Source: Roridomyces roridus (taxonomy: Eukaryota; Basidiomycota; Agaricomycetes; Agaricales; Mycenaceae). Taken from it: a stretch of DNA of 64,000 nt. This document shows, piece by piece, positions 20,000 through 32,349 of the stretch; the stretch's first letter is position 1; every line of letters begins with the position of its first letter. Location: positions 1 through 64,000 of the forward strand of contig JARKIF010000148.1 in NCBI GenBank assembly GCA_029378245.1, in the 5' to 3' direction. The notes below the pieces were generated by a model, which was not told the origin of the DNA, made no database searches, and saw only the letters and a program-made list of their open reading frames with translations. The position numbers were made by a program, and so were the translations under genes.

Positions 20000-20872
20000 T
20001 TGACCAATTATGATTCAGACGAGGCCGGCGAGCAGATGGTGATTTGCCACTGCATCTGTGAGGGCATCTACATATGGGATGGTCAGTTTTGTCCTCTCCC
20101 TCTCCTACTTTCATTGATCAAAGCTATCGCAGTTACACAATCTACTAGTCATCCTGGTGCCCTCTGGGTACCCGTTACTTTGTGCCTTTGCGCAAGCGAG
20201 GCTGCCGGAGACGGTATAACGACGATCTTTAACATTGCACCGCACACTTCCGATGGCTGTACCGTGTTGAACGGTAGAGCTTTTCCGGGTGTTGCTGGGA
20301 ATATGACGATTATGACTCCCCGCCCTCCTTCGAGTGGCATGCATAGTTCGCCGTTGGTCCATGACACAGTCAACGTGCATAATTGTATTATGAGATCAAA
20401 TGCATTCGTTGCGAAACCTATGGCAGATGGCCTAGATAGCCCCCATTTTTTCAGAATCCCATGTGCTCCGGTCACGCTATCATACCGCCATATTTGTTCA
20501 CTCCTCATTCTTGCTGCGATATTTCTTGGACTCCGTATCACTTGGATTCTACAAAATTCAAAGCTGTTACCAACTCATGTGATGCCTGTGGATCATGGGC
20601 CTGCCCACAACCTTCTGGGAGGCGGCAGACGAGTTCACGGTAAATTTTCAGCCAGCCTAGTTGTTCCCCACATCATAGATAGTCACGGCATCAAAAACCT
20701 CAATCATGGCTCCTTCATGTTTGAAATACAGTGCCTACGGACTGACATTCAGATCCAGCTGGCAAAAAACCCAAATTTCATTGCTGTGGATATACCTTTG
20801 AGTCAAATTCTGAGCCTCTTGACAACCCATGAGTTGCGTCACACTGCTGACCTGCATGGCGTCCACCTGTAA
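20000..20872 (+). pseudogene. Helitron protein N-terminal region, ended by an in-frame stop
   Basis: An open frame of 290 codons whose last part (SQILSLLTTHELRHTADLHGVHL) fits the N-terminal region of fungal Helitron proteins that precedes a Cys-rich segment. It ends at TAA 20870-20872. Downstream, the very next codons stay in the same frame and continue with NHSCDSSNC, so the stop looks like a single nonsense change. The upstream part is not recognised and may include unspliced introns (a GTCAGT..TCGCAG stretch near 20080-20131). Confidence 0.5.
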
Positions 20873-20887
20873 CAGAAAAATAAACTA

Positions 20888-23215
20888 GTGGAATCACAGG
20901 CAATTGTGAACAACCATTCCTGTGACTCGAGCAATTGTCGATCCCTTGTCTCGATAATGCGGTTCATGCAGCCACCGGAGTCGGAAGAGAAGCCAAAAAG
21001 AAGAACTGTGCTCTGCACCATGTCCGACACATTCAAACACCACCAGAATGAGCAGAGAGCCAAGGAGGCTGCTCAACTCAGATATGCACGGCAAAGGGAT
21101 TTGAATGAATTGTTACCAGCACCATTTCCTCCCGAACCTCTCAAGAAATCAGAACTGCATCGTATTCTGACTGGCAGCTGTACTGCATTCCTCCCCGAGA
21201 AGTTCGTTGAGGCTGGTTGTGCTGTATGTGGAATGCTTTATCCTTTAACTAAACTTTCGCAGCTCAGTGATTTTTCTGGGTCATTGGATGTTCTGTGTGC
21301 TCAAGGAGTTACCAGAAAGGAGCGATTTCATTGCAGGGACGCAATTGAGGAACTTTCTGGGCCTGTCCTTGCAGAAGGATGCACACATTTATGTGTTTAC
21401 TGCGAAGGTTCTCTGGGTTCTCGGACCATCCCCAAGAATGCATTGGCAAACCATGGCTGGTTGGGACCCGTTCCGCAAGAGTTGCAAGACTTGAGTTATG
21501 CCGAGAGTGTCATGATTGCCAAGATAAGACATAACCGATGTGTTATGCGGGTCAATTCTGGCAGAGTGCGAATGCATGCCAATGCTATCATGTTTGCTCA
21601 GCCGGTTCTGAAAGTTTACTTGAAGTTACCTCCCTCAAAACAGGAGATGAGTGAGATCCTGGCTTTTGTGTTCACCGGCTCTGCAGCCCCAACTCAGGAG
21701 GATTTTGATCGAACTCCAATGCTGGTCCGCAGAGATAAAGTTGCAGCGGCGTTGAACTGGTTGAAATTGAATCATGAGGGCTACGCAGACCTTGAAATAT
21801 CTGAGGAAAATCTGTTGTCATACAAGCATCATGATATTCCTGTCACAGTCGATTACAGAAGAACCAATGCAGATCCAGAGGACTCCATCCCAGCCGTTGC
21901 CCGAAGTGTTCACGATGACAATGAAGAACACGGAACCTCAGAAGGTCCTTGCTCATTTGCAGTTCATGGTTTGACTGGGGCCGAATACTCTACGGCCACG
22001 ATGGACACAATCAAAGCTGTGGCACTCCAGCATCTCACGAGACAAGGAAGCATGCTGGGTATTGGACGCAGCGACGTGCCAGAGTCCATGTATGAAAATG
22101 TTGAAGCATATCCTGGAATGTTTCCTTGGTTATTCCCGTATGGTAAAGGTGGAATTGGCCATCCCAGCCACAAATATAAGACTTCAGATCTTAGCCGTAA
22201 AGGAAATTTACTGATGTACCACGATAAGCGTTTCCAGACCGATATGTACTTCCCCATGATTGCATTCAACCATGAGCAACTAAGAGGGTCATCAGTCGGT
22301 AGCAAAGCTTTTGTTAAGCGTTCACATTTTCCTGATGTTGCACGAAGATTGCACAGAATAGATCACCAGGTGTCGGGCAATATTGCTGACCGCCTTGTTG
22401 AAGGCCTCCATGTTCGGCCCGAGACTGACAAGGAGAAAGACTGTTTTGACCTCATGCATGATCTTGATGGAATTGGAGCCTATGTACCTGGTTCTGCGAC
22501 AAGCAAACGGCATATGCGGAACGAAATCTGGTCCAGCACAGCCTTTATGGGGGCTCCAAGCTGGTTTGTAACCATGTCCTGGAATGACAGTGGTCATCCC
22601 CTTGCACTGTATTATGCCCAGGAGGATACCCTCTTTAGACCTGAGATAAAATCTGCTGATGAGCGCTACAGATTGATGTCTAAAAATCCTGTCGCAGCTG
22701 CACGATTTTTTCATTATATGATGGAGGTATTCATTGAAGAAATTTTGTGTTGGAAAAAGGAGGACGCTGGTGCATTCGGTCACACTGGGGGCTTCTATGC
22801 AGTTGTTGAACAGCAAGGCCGGCTGACACTTCACTCACATTGTTTAATCTGGGTGAAAAATGCACTGTCACCCCAAGATATCCGAGACAGGTTAACAGCT
22901 GAAGATAGCATTTTTACAATGAGGCTCATGGCATATCTCGAGTCAACCCATCAAGGTAAATTCAACCATGGCAAACTCGCTGATGTGCAAGCTCAAGTGG
23001 GTGTTGACTCGCAGACTTCCGATGCCACACCAGATAATAACAAGTACCAGGCACCCACATTAACATTTCCTGAGTCTCCTCCTCCATTATGTGACACTGA
23101 TAAGTGCAATGGAACATGTGGGGGCTGTAACCGGTTGTTAGAATGGTGGGATAGATATGAACGGTGGATGACTTGCTGGTTCGGTCCAATATTCACAGCT
23201 GTCGGCACTCAGTGA
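20888..23215 (+). pseudogene. Helitron Rep (HUH nuclease) part, frameshifted
   Basis: 775 codons with the fungal Helitron N-terminal region (Cys-rich VEAGCAVCGMLYPLTKL near residue 110), the helitron-like domain (PWLFPYGKGG, FQTDMYFPMIAFNHEQLRGS about 410-470) and the Rep HUH motif GRLTLHSHCLIW near residue 650, whose two His bind the metal for DNA nicking. The Cys-rich CNGTCGGCNRLLEWW segment follows near 740. The frame then breaks at about 23165, where translation continues one frame over (LLVRSNIHSCR), and breaks again near 23305 before rejoining the next part. Each shift equals loss of one base. It is inferred non-functional as it stands, unless these are assembly errors. Confidence 0.8.
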
Positions 23216-23363
23216 AAGATGCTGAAGAGGAGAACAATAAGAAAGATTGGCGGCATCTTAAAAACGTAACAAAAGTAAAGTTCGGATTCAAGAACGGCGA
23301 GGGTGCCTCACCAAGTCTGGTGTCTGCAAGGCTCGATTTCCTCGTGATGTTGTTGAGGAAACA

Positions 23364-26300
23364 GTGGTTGATCCAGATGGTCATATTACTTTTGAACATC
23401 GGGAGCCGTACATGAATACAATCAATACTTTGATTACCTATTTCTCTCGGTGCAAAACAGACTGTACTAGCCTCTTGTCTGGTACTGCAGTTAAAGCTGT
23501 CATTTCCTATGTATCTGATTATGTCTCAAAGTTGGGGCTCAAATCATACCAGGCATTTGCCTCTGTTTACGATGTGTTCGATCGGAACTCGGATAATGTT
23601 GACAGTACCAGCACTGACGAGAATACCACAAGAAAACTTATGAGACAAATGGTCAATTCAATGTCCACGAAGATGGAAATTGGGAGTCCAATGGCATCCC
23701 TCTATCTCCTTGGAAATCCGGATCACTATGCTAGTCATGAGTACGCAAATTTTAGCTGGCGTACTTATGTGGCCTATGTGAAAAGAGATTGGGCAAGAGA
23801 TTTGCAAAATAATTTGACCATGGACCTTGATGACACTCCCGAGGACTTCATAACCCTCCGGAACAAGAGAGGAGACATCATTGCATCTTCAATTGTCGAT
23901 GATTACACAATGCGTCCGGTGGTCTACAACTCCGTCAACTTGTATGAGTGGATTCAATCACATCAGAAGAGGGCATTCACCAAATCGGAAAAAGAGCATA
24001 TTCTGCAGGAGCGTGAACTGTACAGTGCATTTGAGAAAGATATCAGTGACTCAGATAGCTCCTCCTCCTTCATTCATGGAGAGCAAGATTTGACTCAAAG
24101 CAGTACCAATGAATCAGAAGATGAAATCCAATTTGAACCTGATGATGCAAAAACTACACCACTCAAGTACCCCTTCATTGGAGACCACCGACAGAAGGAC
24201 ACTCATGGTGTTTACTGTGACTTTTCAAGGCTCAATATGATTATCCCAAATTTCATGGGTGGTGCAATTCCACGATCAGACCGTGGAGACCGTGAATATT
24301 ACTGTATATCTATTTTGACAATGTTTAAACCCTGGCGTTCACCAAGAGATCTCAAGGATGTGTCCTCCACTTGGGATGAAACCTTTAATGATCACACCTT
24401 CACTGAACGGCAACAACAGTTGTTGAGGAACTTCAACCTTCGTTTTGAATGCAATGATGCACGAGATGATCACTATGCAGCCATAAAACGCAAGCTGGCT
24501 GAAGCAGAATTTGAACCCTCAAGCCATTTCAACCAAACCATCCTGGGCCACAAGGATGATGTTCTAGACTTCATTGATGATGAGTTGGATGAATTCGAAG
24601 ATTACTCTGCCAATGAAATTGGTCCCAAATCTCGTAAATTGAAAGCGCAGATGGAGGAGATAAGGTCCATACTTGCTGGTTGCAAATGGCTTAATAGAAC
24701 AACTGATGGTTTGATCATGGATGTCCGCACCGAACCTTTGACTCCACCTGTCAAAACTAAAACGAGCTGGTCAAAAATTGTGGAAGCCGAGAGAAAGCTG
24801 CTCACAGTCAACAAATTGGCAAATATGCCCGTGAGCTATGCTGGTCATGCTGAACAATCCACTATGGCTACACATAACAAAGTAGAAGAGCTGCCATTCA
24901 ACTATTTCACCTCTGCCCAAAATGTTGATGCAGATTCAAACATGAACATCAAGCTGGAATGCTGCAAGTGCTTCACATTGAACCCCGAACAGACCAGAGC
25001 ATTTACAATTGTAGCGGACCATGCCTCAGCAGTCCAATCAGCACCGCTGAGAATGTATCTAGGTGGCATGGGAGGTTCAGGTAAATCACAAGTCATCAAG
25101 GCAATCAGCCAATTTTTTGAAATGAGGAATGAAAGTTACAGATTCATGCTCCTTGGACCCACAGGGTCAACCGCAGCTCTTGTAAATGGCTCCACTTACC
25201 ATTCTGTCTTCAAGGTGCCCCGAGAAACTGGGCGTAAAAATAGAGATGACATTGACGGAATTCGTAATGAGACAACTGCAATGGCAGCTGTCAATGAACG
25301 TATCCAAGGTGTTGAGTATATTTTCCTTGATGAAATCTCCATGGTGTCCTGCAATGATCTGCAAATCCTTGCAAGTCAGGCTGCTAAGGCCAGAAATATC
25401 CATGATGTTGCATTCGGGGGATTGAATGTGATTTTGGCGGGTGATTTTGCACAGTTGCCACCGACTCGTGGCCCTGCTCTATATGCATCCTTGAAAACTG
25501 TTAGTCTTGCAGATGCGAATACAGAGTTCGATCAAGCCTCAATTCTGGGTCGGATGATTTGGCACCAATTCAACACTGTCGTGATTCTCCGGCAGAATAT
25601 GAGACAGAGTACGTCTACAGCAGACGATTTAAAACTGCGCACTGCACTGGAGAATATGAGATATTGTGCATGCACAGCTCAAGATATTGAATTCTTAAGA
25701 ACCCGTGTTGCAAGCGACAAGCCGGGTCATCCACGTTTGGACTCTGTTGAGTTCAGAAATGTCTCTGTGATCACTGCCTGGAATGTGCACAAAGACACAA
25801 TAAATCAATTGGGTGCGGAGAGGTTTGCCGCCGACACTGGCCAAGAGCTCCATGGATTCTACTCTGTTGACCGAATGAGTGCAGCAAATGTCGATCGAAA
25901 GAAGTGGAAGAACTGTCCTCAAGCCCGAGTCCGGCGAATTGGTCCTCAGTTGCAGGAGCAGCTCTGGATGGCAACCCCCTCAGCGACGGCAGAGCATGTT
26001 CCCGGCTGCTTGCGTCTATGCATGGGCATGCCTGTCATGATTAAATCAAATGATGCAACTGAACTCTGTATAACCAAAGGTCAAGAGGCATACGTGCGTG
26101 GATGGAATCAATCTCTGGGTCCTCATGGAAAACCGATACTAGAAACCCTCTTTGTAGAGCTGGTGAATCCGCCCCGGCCCATACAAATTCCAGACCTGCC
26201 ACAGAATGTTGTGCCTTTGCCACGAGCAACTATGAAAACAACAGCACTGCTTGAGGATGATTCATTGTTGAGTTTGAACAGAGAACAAGTGCCAGTCTTG

Positions 26301-27683
26301 CAGAACTTCTCAATGACTGACTATGGGGCACAGGGAAAGTCCAGAAATCCAAATGTTTGCCACTTGAATAATTGTCAGAGCCACATGGCCTACTATGTCG
26401 CACTCTCCAGAGGAACCAAAGCATCAGGAACAGCCATCATTCAAGGCTTTGATGAGAAGATGATCACAGGCGGAATCACTGGATTTCTTCGTCAGGAATT
26501 CCGTGAGCTTGAGATGTTGGATGAAATTACCACCTTGAAGTGTAATGGTGAACTTCCCTTGCAGGTCACTGGGTTCTACCGTGGTCAACTTCTACGTTCC
26601 TATTTGCAGTGGCGCAAAGACGATGGTGATCCAGCACACATACATCCTGCTATACGGGAGCATAGGAACCTCTCAAATATGTCCCCAGATCTCTATGACA
26701 CCTGGAAACCCAGCGTTGACTCTGAGAAACGAGGGACCAGGCGCCGTGCAACGACCGATATCGATACAAGAAATTCAAAGATAAAAAAGACTGAGCATCA
26801 CAACAGCACTGAAATGCAGGCAGGTTTGAGCTCAACTGGAAGTCCAATTGGCCTTGTCTGGGACAATGTGAACTGGAGTTGTGGGTATGATGCACTTTTC
26901 ACTCCACTGGGTCATTTGTGGCGAGCTGACAGACAGAGATGGACCACAACTTTCAACGGTCTGAATCCAGTACTTGGGCTCTGGTCCAACTGGATGGTTG
27001 CACTTGAGGGAACTCCCGAGATACCGAGAGATAGAGCCAGGGAGTCTTTGACAGCATTGGACGCAACGAAATTTCCTCTCGGACCTGTGTGCCTGCGACT
27101 TGATGATCTGTTCAGCGCTGTGTCAAGTCAAGTCACATATGGCCATGCAAGAACTTATTGCAATGTTTGTGGGTACTTGGAAGCTGGTCTCACAGACACC
27201 TTTGGAATGCACTTGACAACCTACCGATCAAATGACTGGGATAATGCTCAAATGACCACAAGTCAGTGGTTGTCTCATCACCTCAACCGACACATCCAAA
27301 GGCAATGTCCACAGTGTGGTTCTCGAGGAACTCGCACACACCTTTGCAGACAAACAGATATAATTGCAGTGCCACCTATTCTGATCCTCAGTATAACCAT
27401 GGGTGACCTTATTCTTGAAGACACTCTGCATTTCAGGACAGAGAGCACTGTTGATCAAATGAATCTTGTCGGACTCATCTATCACTCCCAGAGTGATCGA
27501 CATTTCTCCAGTGCAACAGTGGGTGATGATAAAATTTTGTGGTATCACGATGGAATTGCAACAGGGCGTCGCTGCATGTCAATGGGTCATATCTCCTCAA
27601 TTGAGAATCATTCATTGCACAACCGGGGCAGCTACAGGTTGTCGGCAGCCATATACAGTCATTCCAAGTCCACACCCATCTGA
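23364..27683 (+). pseudogene. Helitron Rep tyrosines, helicase and USP-like C-terminus
   Basis: 1439 codons continuing the Helitron protein. The Rep catalytic tyrosines lie in ISYVSDYVSKLG (residues about 48-59). A Pif1/RecD-like SF1 helicase follows, with Walker A GGMGGSGKS near 566, Walker B FLDEISM near 653, and later motifs GDFAQLPP and LSRGT. After it comes a C-terminal extension: NWSCGYDAL near 1170, paired CNVCG and CPQCG zinc-binding motifs, and DRHFSSATV..WYHDG near 1378-1400. Cys box, zinc finger and His box in this order resemble a ubiquitin-specific protease (peptidase C19) fold. This frame is intact but is cut off from its N-terminal half by two frameshifts. Confidence 0.8.
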
Positions 27684-27870
27684 ATTGTTCAAAAACCAGG
27701 AATCGTACCTGCCATGCACAGCAATGGCCTCAAAGCCTGGTGGATTTGGTTTCGTTCCGCCGTTGGAAATGCGGTCGAGTTTTCATTTCATCTACATTTC
27801 ACCGTTTTGTGTATGTACCTAGCTTATAATAGTTGACTCCATGGATGTGAATACAAGACCGTGACCAGTA

Positions 27871-27891
27871 GCGAAGCGTGGGCACGCCTAG
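27871..27891 (+). repeat. Helitron 3' terminus (hairpin plus CTAG)
   Basis: GCGTGGGCACGC can fold into a 5-bp stem with a GG loop and is followed at once by CTAG, with T next. Helitrons end in CTRR after a small hairpin and insert between A and T. The terminus lies outside the P450 coding region. Confidence 0.7.
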
Positions 27892-27932
27892 TCTAAGCAA
27901 GCGAGCTTCCAGTGATGGTAAGTACATATCAT

Positions 27933-30130
27933 TCATCTACTAAACCCGAGCCCGCTGCTGCCCGCATCTCCCGTACGTAGACTCGATCCGCCTCACTCAA
28001 CCCACCCTCAAATCGTGCAAACGTCTCCGCCGCCTCGACGAATTCACGCCGTACGATCTGGGCTTTGTGCGTGGTCCGAGGTGTAATCGTACATGCAAAT
28101 GGGTGGGGGCCGGTGAGTATTCCCTACTTGGGTGAATAGTCTGGAGGGAGGTAGAATATATAGTGATGCACCTTCATATACGCGAAGAGATCGGGTTGGA
28201 TAGGATTGCCTGTGGTGTCAAGAGGAGGGGTGAAATTGAAGGCCCAGATGAGGTTCATTGTGTTGATGTTCTACTCTCGAATCAAATCATGATTCTGGGG
28301 AGTCGGTGGAGGACGCACCAGGGAGTTTTGAGCCAAGTGCATCCCAGGGCAAATTCTCTACATGTGAATTCATTATCGAACCTTGTCCGGTGCACTTTTG
28401 TGCTACTCACACGACCGACGCCGAAGACGAAATTGTGCCGCAAGTCACTTCCATCCACACCTGGTTTCGTGCCGTTCTCCGAGTCAAGATACCGCTCCGG
28501 GATGAATTCTTCTGTGTCATCGTAGAGCGCTGAATCCCTTCATTATTAGCCGTCCCAGCCAGCAGAAACATGACTCGCCTGGATCGTGCAATATGCCCCC
28601 TGGTCGAAAGTGAGTCCAATGATGAGTTGAATGATGGGCTTGACGCACATGCGTTGACGAAGATGGTGGCACCCTTCGGAATGATATAACCTTTGTATTC
28701 CTCCGTCGCAGACGCGGCGTGTGGCAACATAAGAGGTGCCGTGGGCCGGAATCGATGTGTCTGCTCGGTGTGAAATCCCGATTTCTTGCTCATGAAACAC
28801 ACTAACCTCCAAGATTATAGCTCTAATATACGGCATGCGCTGCAGATCGTCGAGAGTCGGCATGCGTTGGTCACCGACAATACGGTCCATCTCCTCATGC
28901 GCCTTCCGCTGCACTTCGGGGTAGGCCATCAGGGCAAGGATCAGAGAATGCAAAAAAGGATGAAGTGGTGTCCGATCCTCCCTCGATGAGTACACCGCCA
29001 AGATACCTTCAAGACGATGTTCAGCATGAATTGAACACAAGAGAGAAAATCACCCCATCATCTCCCGATCCAACCGAAACTCCTCCCGTCTCAGCAATAC
29101 CTCCTCCATGTAACAACCATTCTCCTCGCCCCGCTGTACCCGCTCCATGGTCTTATCAATCAGTCCAAAATACACGATCCGCTGCAACTCCCTCGTCCTC
29201 TTGCAGTCCCGCTTCCACTTTGCCCACTGGGCAGGCACGTATTTCAGGATAGGCACGAGTTCTATCGGAGGCGTGGACCCTGGGTCGAGGACGAGCTTCC
29301 ATTCGTGGTTGGCCTTGAAGAACACCGTCGTCTCGGGCGATTCGTACCGGGGAGAGCGCTGGCCGTAGAGGACGGAGAGGATTACCGAGTTGGCGTACCT
29401 CTGTACATTTTTGTAAAAATCCTGCTCACCGCTTAGTCTGTCTCCGACAACGAGCTGGAAGCGATGGACGAACCTCGGGAGTCGTGAGAAAATCATACAG
29501 CAGCTGAGTAGCTTCTGCCTTTTGAATAGCCAGATGCTGCGCAGTGGCATCGGGTGTGAGTATCGTATGTGCGGCTCTCCCTAGTCTTCGCCAGGTATCA
29601 GCTGGTTCATTACATGAGATTTGCGGTTGCGCGTTGATACAAGGAAGGAATGCAGACAATAACGAGCAAGCGACATATTCAGCCCTCCGGTCACCAAGTC
29701 GGCGATGTAAAGTGGAGGGCGGTCGGCTGTTGACGCAGTCCGCTTGTCCATGAGTTCCTTGAAAATCGCTGCGTCGGTCAGGACCACCGTCGTCCCTGGT
29801 CCGATTTTCAGCTAGAACGTGCTATACTGAGCGAGACTTGGATAGAGGCGAGCAGAAGCCTGTCTCACTGAGAATATCCCACCATACTTGCGAGCCCATT
29901 CGGTGAATCTGACCATGCGAAGCCTGTGAATCATTGGGGTTGCAGGATGAGACGTCAGACTGGCACCTATAATGAGCAAATTCCGTCGGGAATACGTGGA
30001 GATTGCCCAACAAAGGGATGGTCGGAGGGCCAGGCGGCAGTCCTGGTTCGCGATGGCCAATGCTACGGACTCGGAGCCACAGAAGCGTAGCCCCTAGTAC
30101 TCCGAGGGAGAGGAGGACGAGGAAGGTCAT
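27933..30130 (-). CDS. Cytochrome P450 monooxygenase
   Basis: A many-exon gene on the minus strand, ATG at 30130, stop at 27933-27935. The N-terminus is a membrane anchor (MTFLVLLSLGVLGATLLW) then the proline hinge LPPGPPTIPLLGN. Later pieces: FTEWARKYGGIFS, LKIGPGTTVVL, RRLGRAAHTILTP, PEVQRKAHEEMDRIVG, DDLQRMPYIRAIILE (K-helix region) and KGATIFVNA. The heme-binding loop is complete once an intron at about 28361-28413 is removed: HNFVFGVGR joins RICPGMHLAQNSL. The protein would sit in the ER membrane and oxidise a hydrophobic substrate with a CPR partner. Exon order and frames look intact; the subfamily is not determined. The Helitron lies immediately downstream. Confidence 0.85.
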
Positions 30131-30328
30131 CGTAGGCGAGGAAGCTTAGCCGGAGAGGCGCGCTTATATGTGGATCCACGGTCATTCCGCGCTGGATCCA
30201 CGTCTGGCGCAAGTAATTACCGGGTCAGTCGCAAATGAATCGAGTCCAGAGTCGATCAACAAAACAGATTAATTACTGAATCTCGATAAATCTGAGGGTG
30301 GATTGAGCGATGATGAGGCGTGCAACTA
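30131..30328. other. P450 promoter region
   Basis: About 200 bp between the P450 start and a foldback element. No clear TATA box noted. The element insertion at 30327 limits the local promoter. Confidence 0.4.
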
Positions 30329-30953
30329 CAGTGGTGGCCAAAAAGAATTTGCGCCCTCGTGTGGGGCATTGGGTGGGTCGAATCACTTCAAATAACTTGT
30401 GAGGATCATTTCTGGACATTTTTGGAGTTCTGAGACTGATTGGATCATAGATTTCGGATCAAATTCTATCACAAAACGGCCTCGAAAAAACCGACTTTTT
30501 CTGTGATGTGATTAGGTAAGATCTGATGCTATCATGCGAAAGTACTCCTTAATGTGGTCAAAATGGTATATTGGTTTGCCTACTTTGATTGAGGTTTGAG
30601 CTCACAATGCTTGCCGCAAAACGGCCATTTTGACCATTTTTGCAACTAAAATGCGTGAAACTGGTTGAAAAATGGCCAACCTAACGATTTTGTGGCAGCC
30701 ATTGTGAGCTCAAAACTGAATGAAAGTAGGCGAACCTTTATATCATTCTGATCAGATTAACGAGTACTTTCACATGATAGCATCAGATCTTACATAATCA
30801 CATCATAGAAAAAATCCGTTTTTTGGGGCCTCTTATTTGCTGTTTTGCAAAAGACTTTGATGGGCAATGTATGATGCAATCATTTTCAGAACTTCTAAAA
30901 ATGTTCAAAAATGATCCCCACATGTTATTTGGAGTCATTCGACCCGGCCAATA

Positions 30954-31194
30954 CTGTAGTATTTCGTTCAATTCGAATGGCAGTTCGACGTGTGACTTTC
31001 GAATACGAATGGAACCTTTCGTATGCGACGGCCGGCATCGCCCAAAAAGGAAATTTGATCACGATTTGATCTCGGCTAAGCTCGGCATTGTTCGGCAGGC
31101 GAAAAATTTGGTCTGTGACCCTGTGACATGCGAAATTTTCCGTATAAAAAGTCTGTGTGACCCGTGACCATACGAATTGAATGAAATACTACAG
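30954..31194. mobile_element. 241-bp MITE inside the foldback element
   Basis: Inverted ends CTGTAGTATTTCGTTCAA and, reversed, CTGTAGTATTTCATTCAA (22 bp with one mismatch), flanked by TA at 30952-30953 and 31195-31196. It is a Tc1/mariner-type MITE with no coding capacity. Confidence 0.8.
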
Positions 31195-31196
31195 TA

Positions 31197-31746
31197 CAGA
31201 GGGAAACCCCCATCCGGACCGGACCCACCACCGGACTCATGCTGTTCGGAAGCTCTGATGGGGCCAAATTTTTATTGGGTCATAGCGAATGTAATAGGCT
31301 CCCCAGACGTAAATTTCTGGATTGAAACGAACCACAACCACCGAGGTACGGTCGATTTACTTTGTGTCGACCAAATCAGCCAAATCACACAATCCACCAA
31401 ATTCATTTGATCATATTTCAACCACTGCAGCTCCTGGAGGGCCATGCTGCTGTGAGGATATAGACCTCAATGGGTCCTTCCAAGGGACACTTTACCCCGT
31501 GGGAAAAACACACATATCGGGTCAGCAATAATGATTTGGTCCGGATGTGGGTTTATCTAATGTTTGCACGATCTTGATAACTTTTCTCCTGCACGGTGAA
31601 GGGCAGACTCTTGTGACCCATGAAAAATAGAGAAGACAGGTCATATACCTATCTACCAGACCCCGGCAGTAGACCGTGGCAACTGCCCTTGGTCTCATGA
31701 TATTACACCATCTTTGATGAGTGGTCCGGATGGGGGTTTCCCTCTG
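31197..31746. mobile_element. 550-bp TA-flanked MITE next to the 241-bp MITE
   Basis: Inverted ends CAGAGGGAAACCCCCATCC (24 bp at each end), flanked by TA at 31195-31196 and 31747-31748. It shares its left TA with the 241-bp MITE. Removing both restores a continuous arm of the foldback host element. Only short, unrecognised frames occur inside. Confidence 0.75.
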
Positions 31747-31787
31747 TATACTGCAATGGCCGCGCAAATTCTTTTTGGCCACCACTG

Positions 31788-32347
31788 TATAGTAGCGTGG
31801 ATAGATTGAGCTGTGGATCGCCCAAGGATCGCCTGCCGTTGCAACAGAGCAATGATGGCAATACTAGAAGTTCTCTGTACTTGTCTATTGGATACCTATG
31901 GCAAGTTCAAGCATCAGCCCAAGTTGAGGCTACCCAACCCTTGTGGTTTTGTGCACCTAGCTCTAGGCTTGTTGAATACGTTGGTTCTACTCTGCTCAGA
32001 ATTCCTTGCGGGATACGTGCCATTTGATTCATAATTGTTGTAAATGGGCCTGTTGCGTGTCTGCTGGGCTGTTCGGATGTTGAGACGAAGACCCGGCGAA
32101 CTTTGTATTTCCTATCTTTTTCCTATTGCTTCTTTCTGATACTTCTGATTACTTTCTACGAGGTGTGCCTTCGCTCCGCTCCGGCTGATTTATTTAATTT
32201 GTAAAGGCTCAGTGAGGCTTTGGTCAGAAGTCTGCTTCAAGTGGAGCGCAGAGTAAGTGGCACTAGCAGGAGATGTATTTCATTGAGCTCTACCAGCTTC
32301 TAACTAATCAATCGACACGGTTATACTAAGAGTATATATCTAACGCC
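31788..32347. other. Spacer after the foldback element
   Basis: No gene recognised. Short frames only. Confidence 0.35.
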
Positions 32348-32349
32348 TT

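Larger units (their letters stand above)
20000..27891 (+). mobile_element. Helitron rolling-circle transposon (5' end unresolved)
   Basis: One long protein, broken in three places, carries the HUH nuclease and Pif1-like helicase that define Helitrons. The 3' end is a clean Helitron terminus: hairpin GCGTG-GG-CACGC followed by CTAG and then T at 27892. The left end must lie between the BTB gene (18983) and about 20000 and was not identified, so the start given is only the first position with supporting protein similarity. The element ends 41 bp from the stop codon of the convergent P450 gene. Confidence 0.85.
30329..31787. mobile_element. Foldback Tc1/mariner-like element hosting two others
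   Basis: Ends are perfect inverted repeats beginning CAGTGGTGGCCAAAAAG (26 bp each), flanked by TA on both sides (30327-30328 and 31788-31789), as in Tc1/mariner elements. Ignoring the two insertions at 30954-31194 and 31197-31746, the rest is about 660 bp and folds on itself along nearly its entire length, for example GAGCTCACAATG at about 30599 against CATTGTGAGCTC at about 30700. No transposase is present. Transcripts would be long hairpins. Confidence 0.8.
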
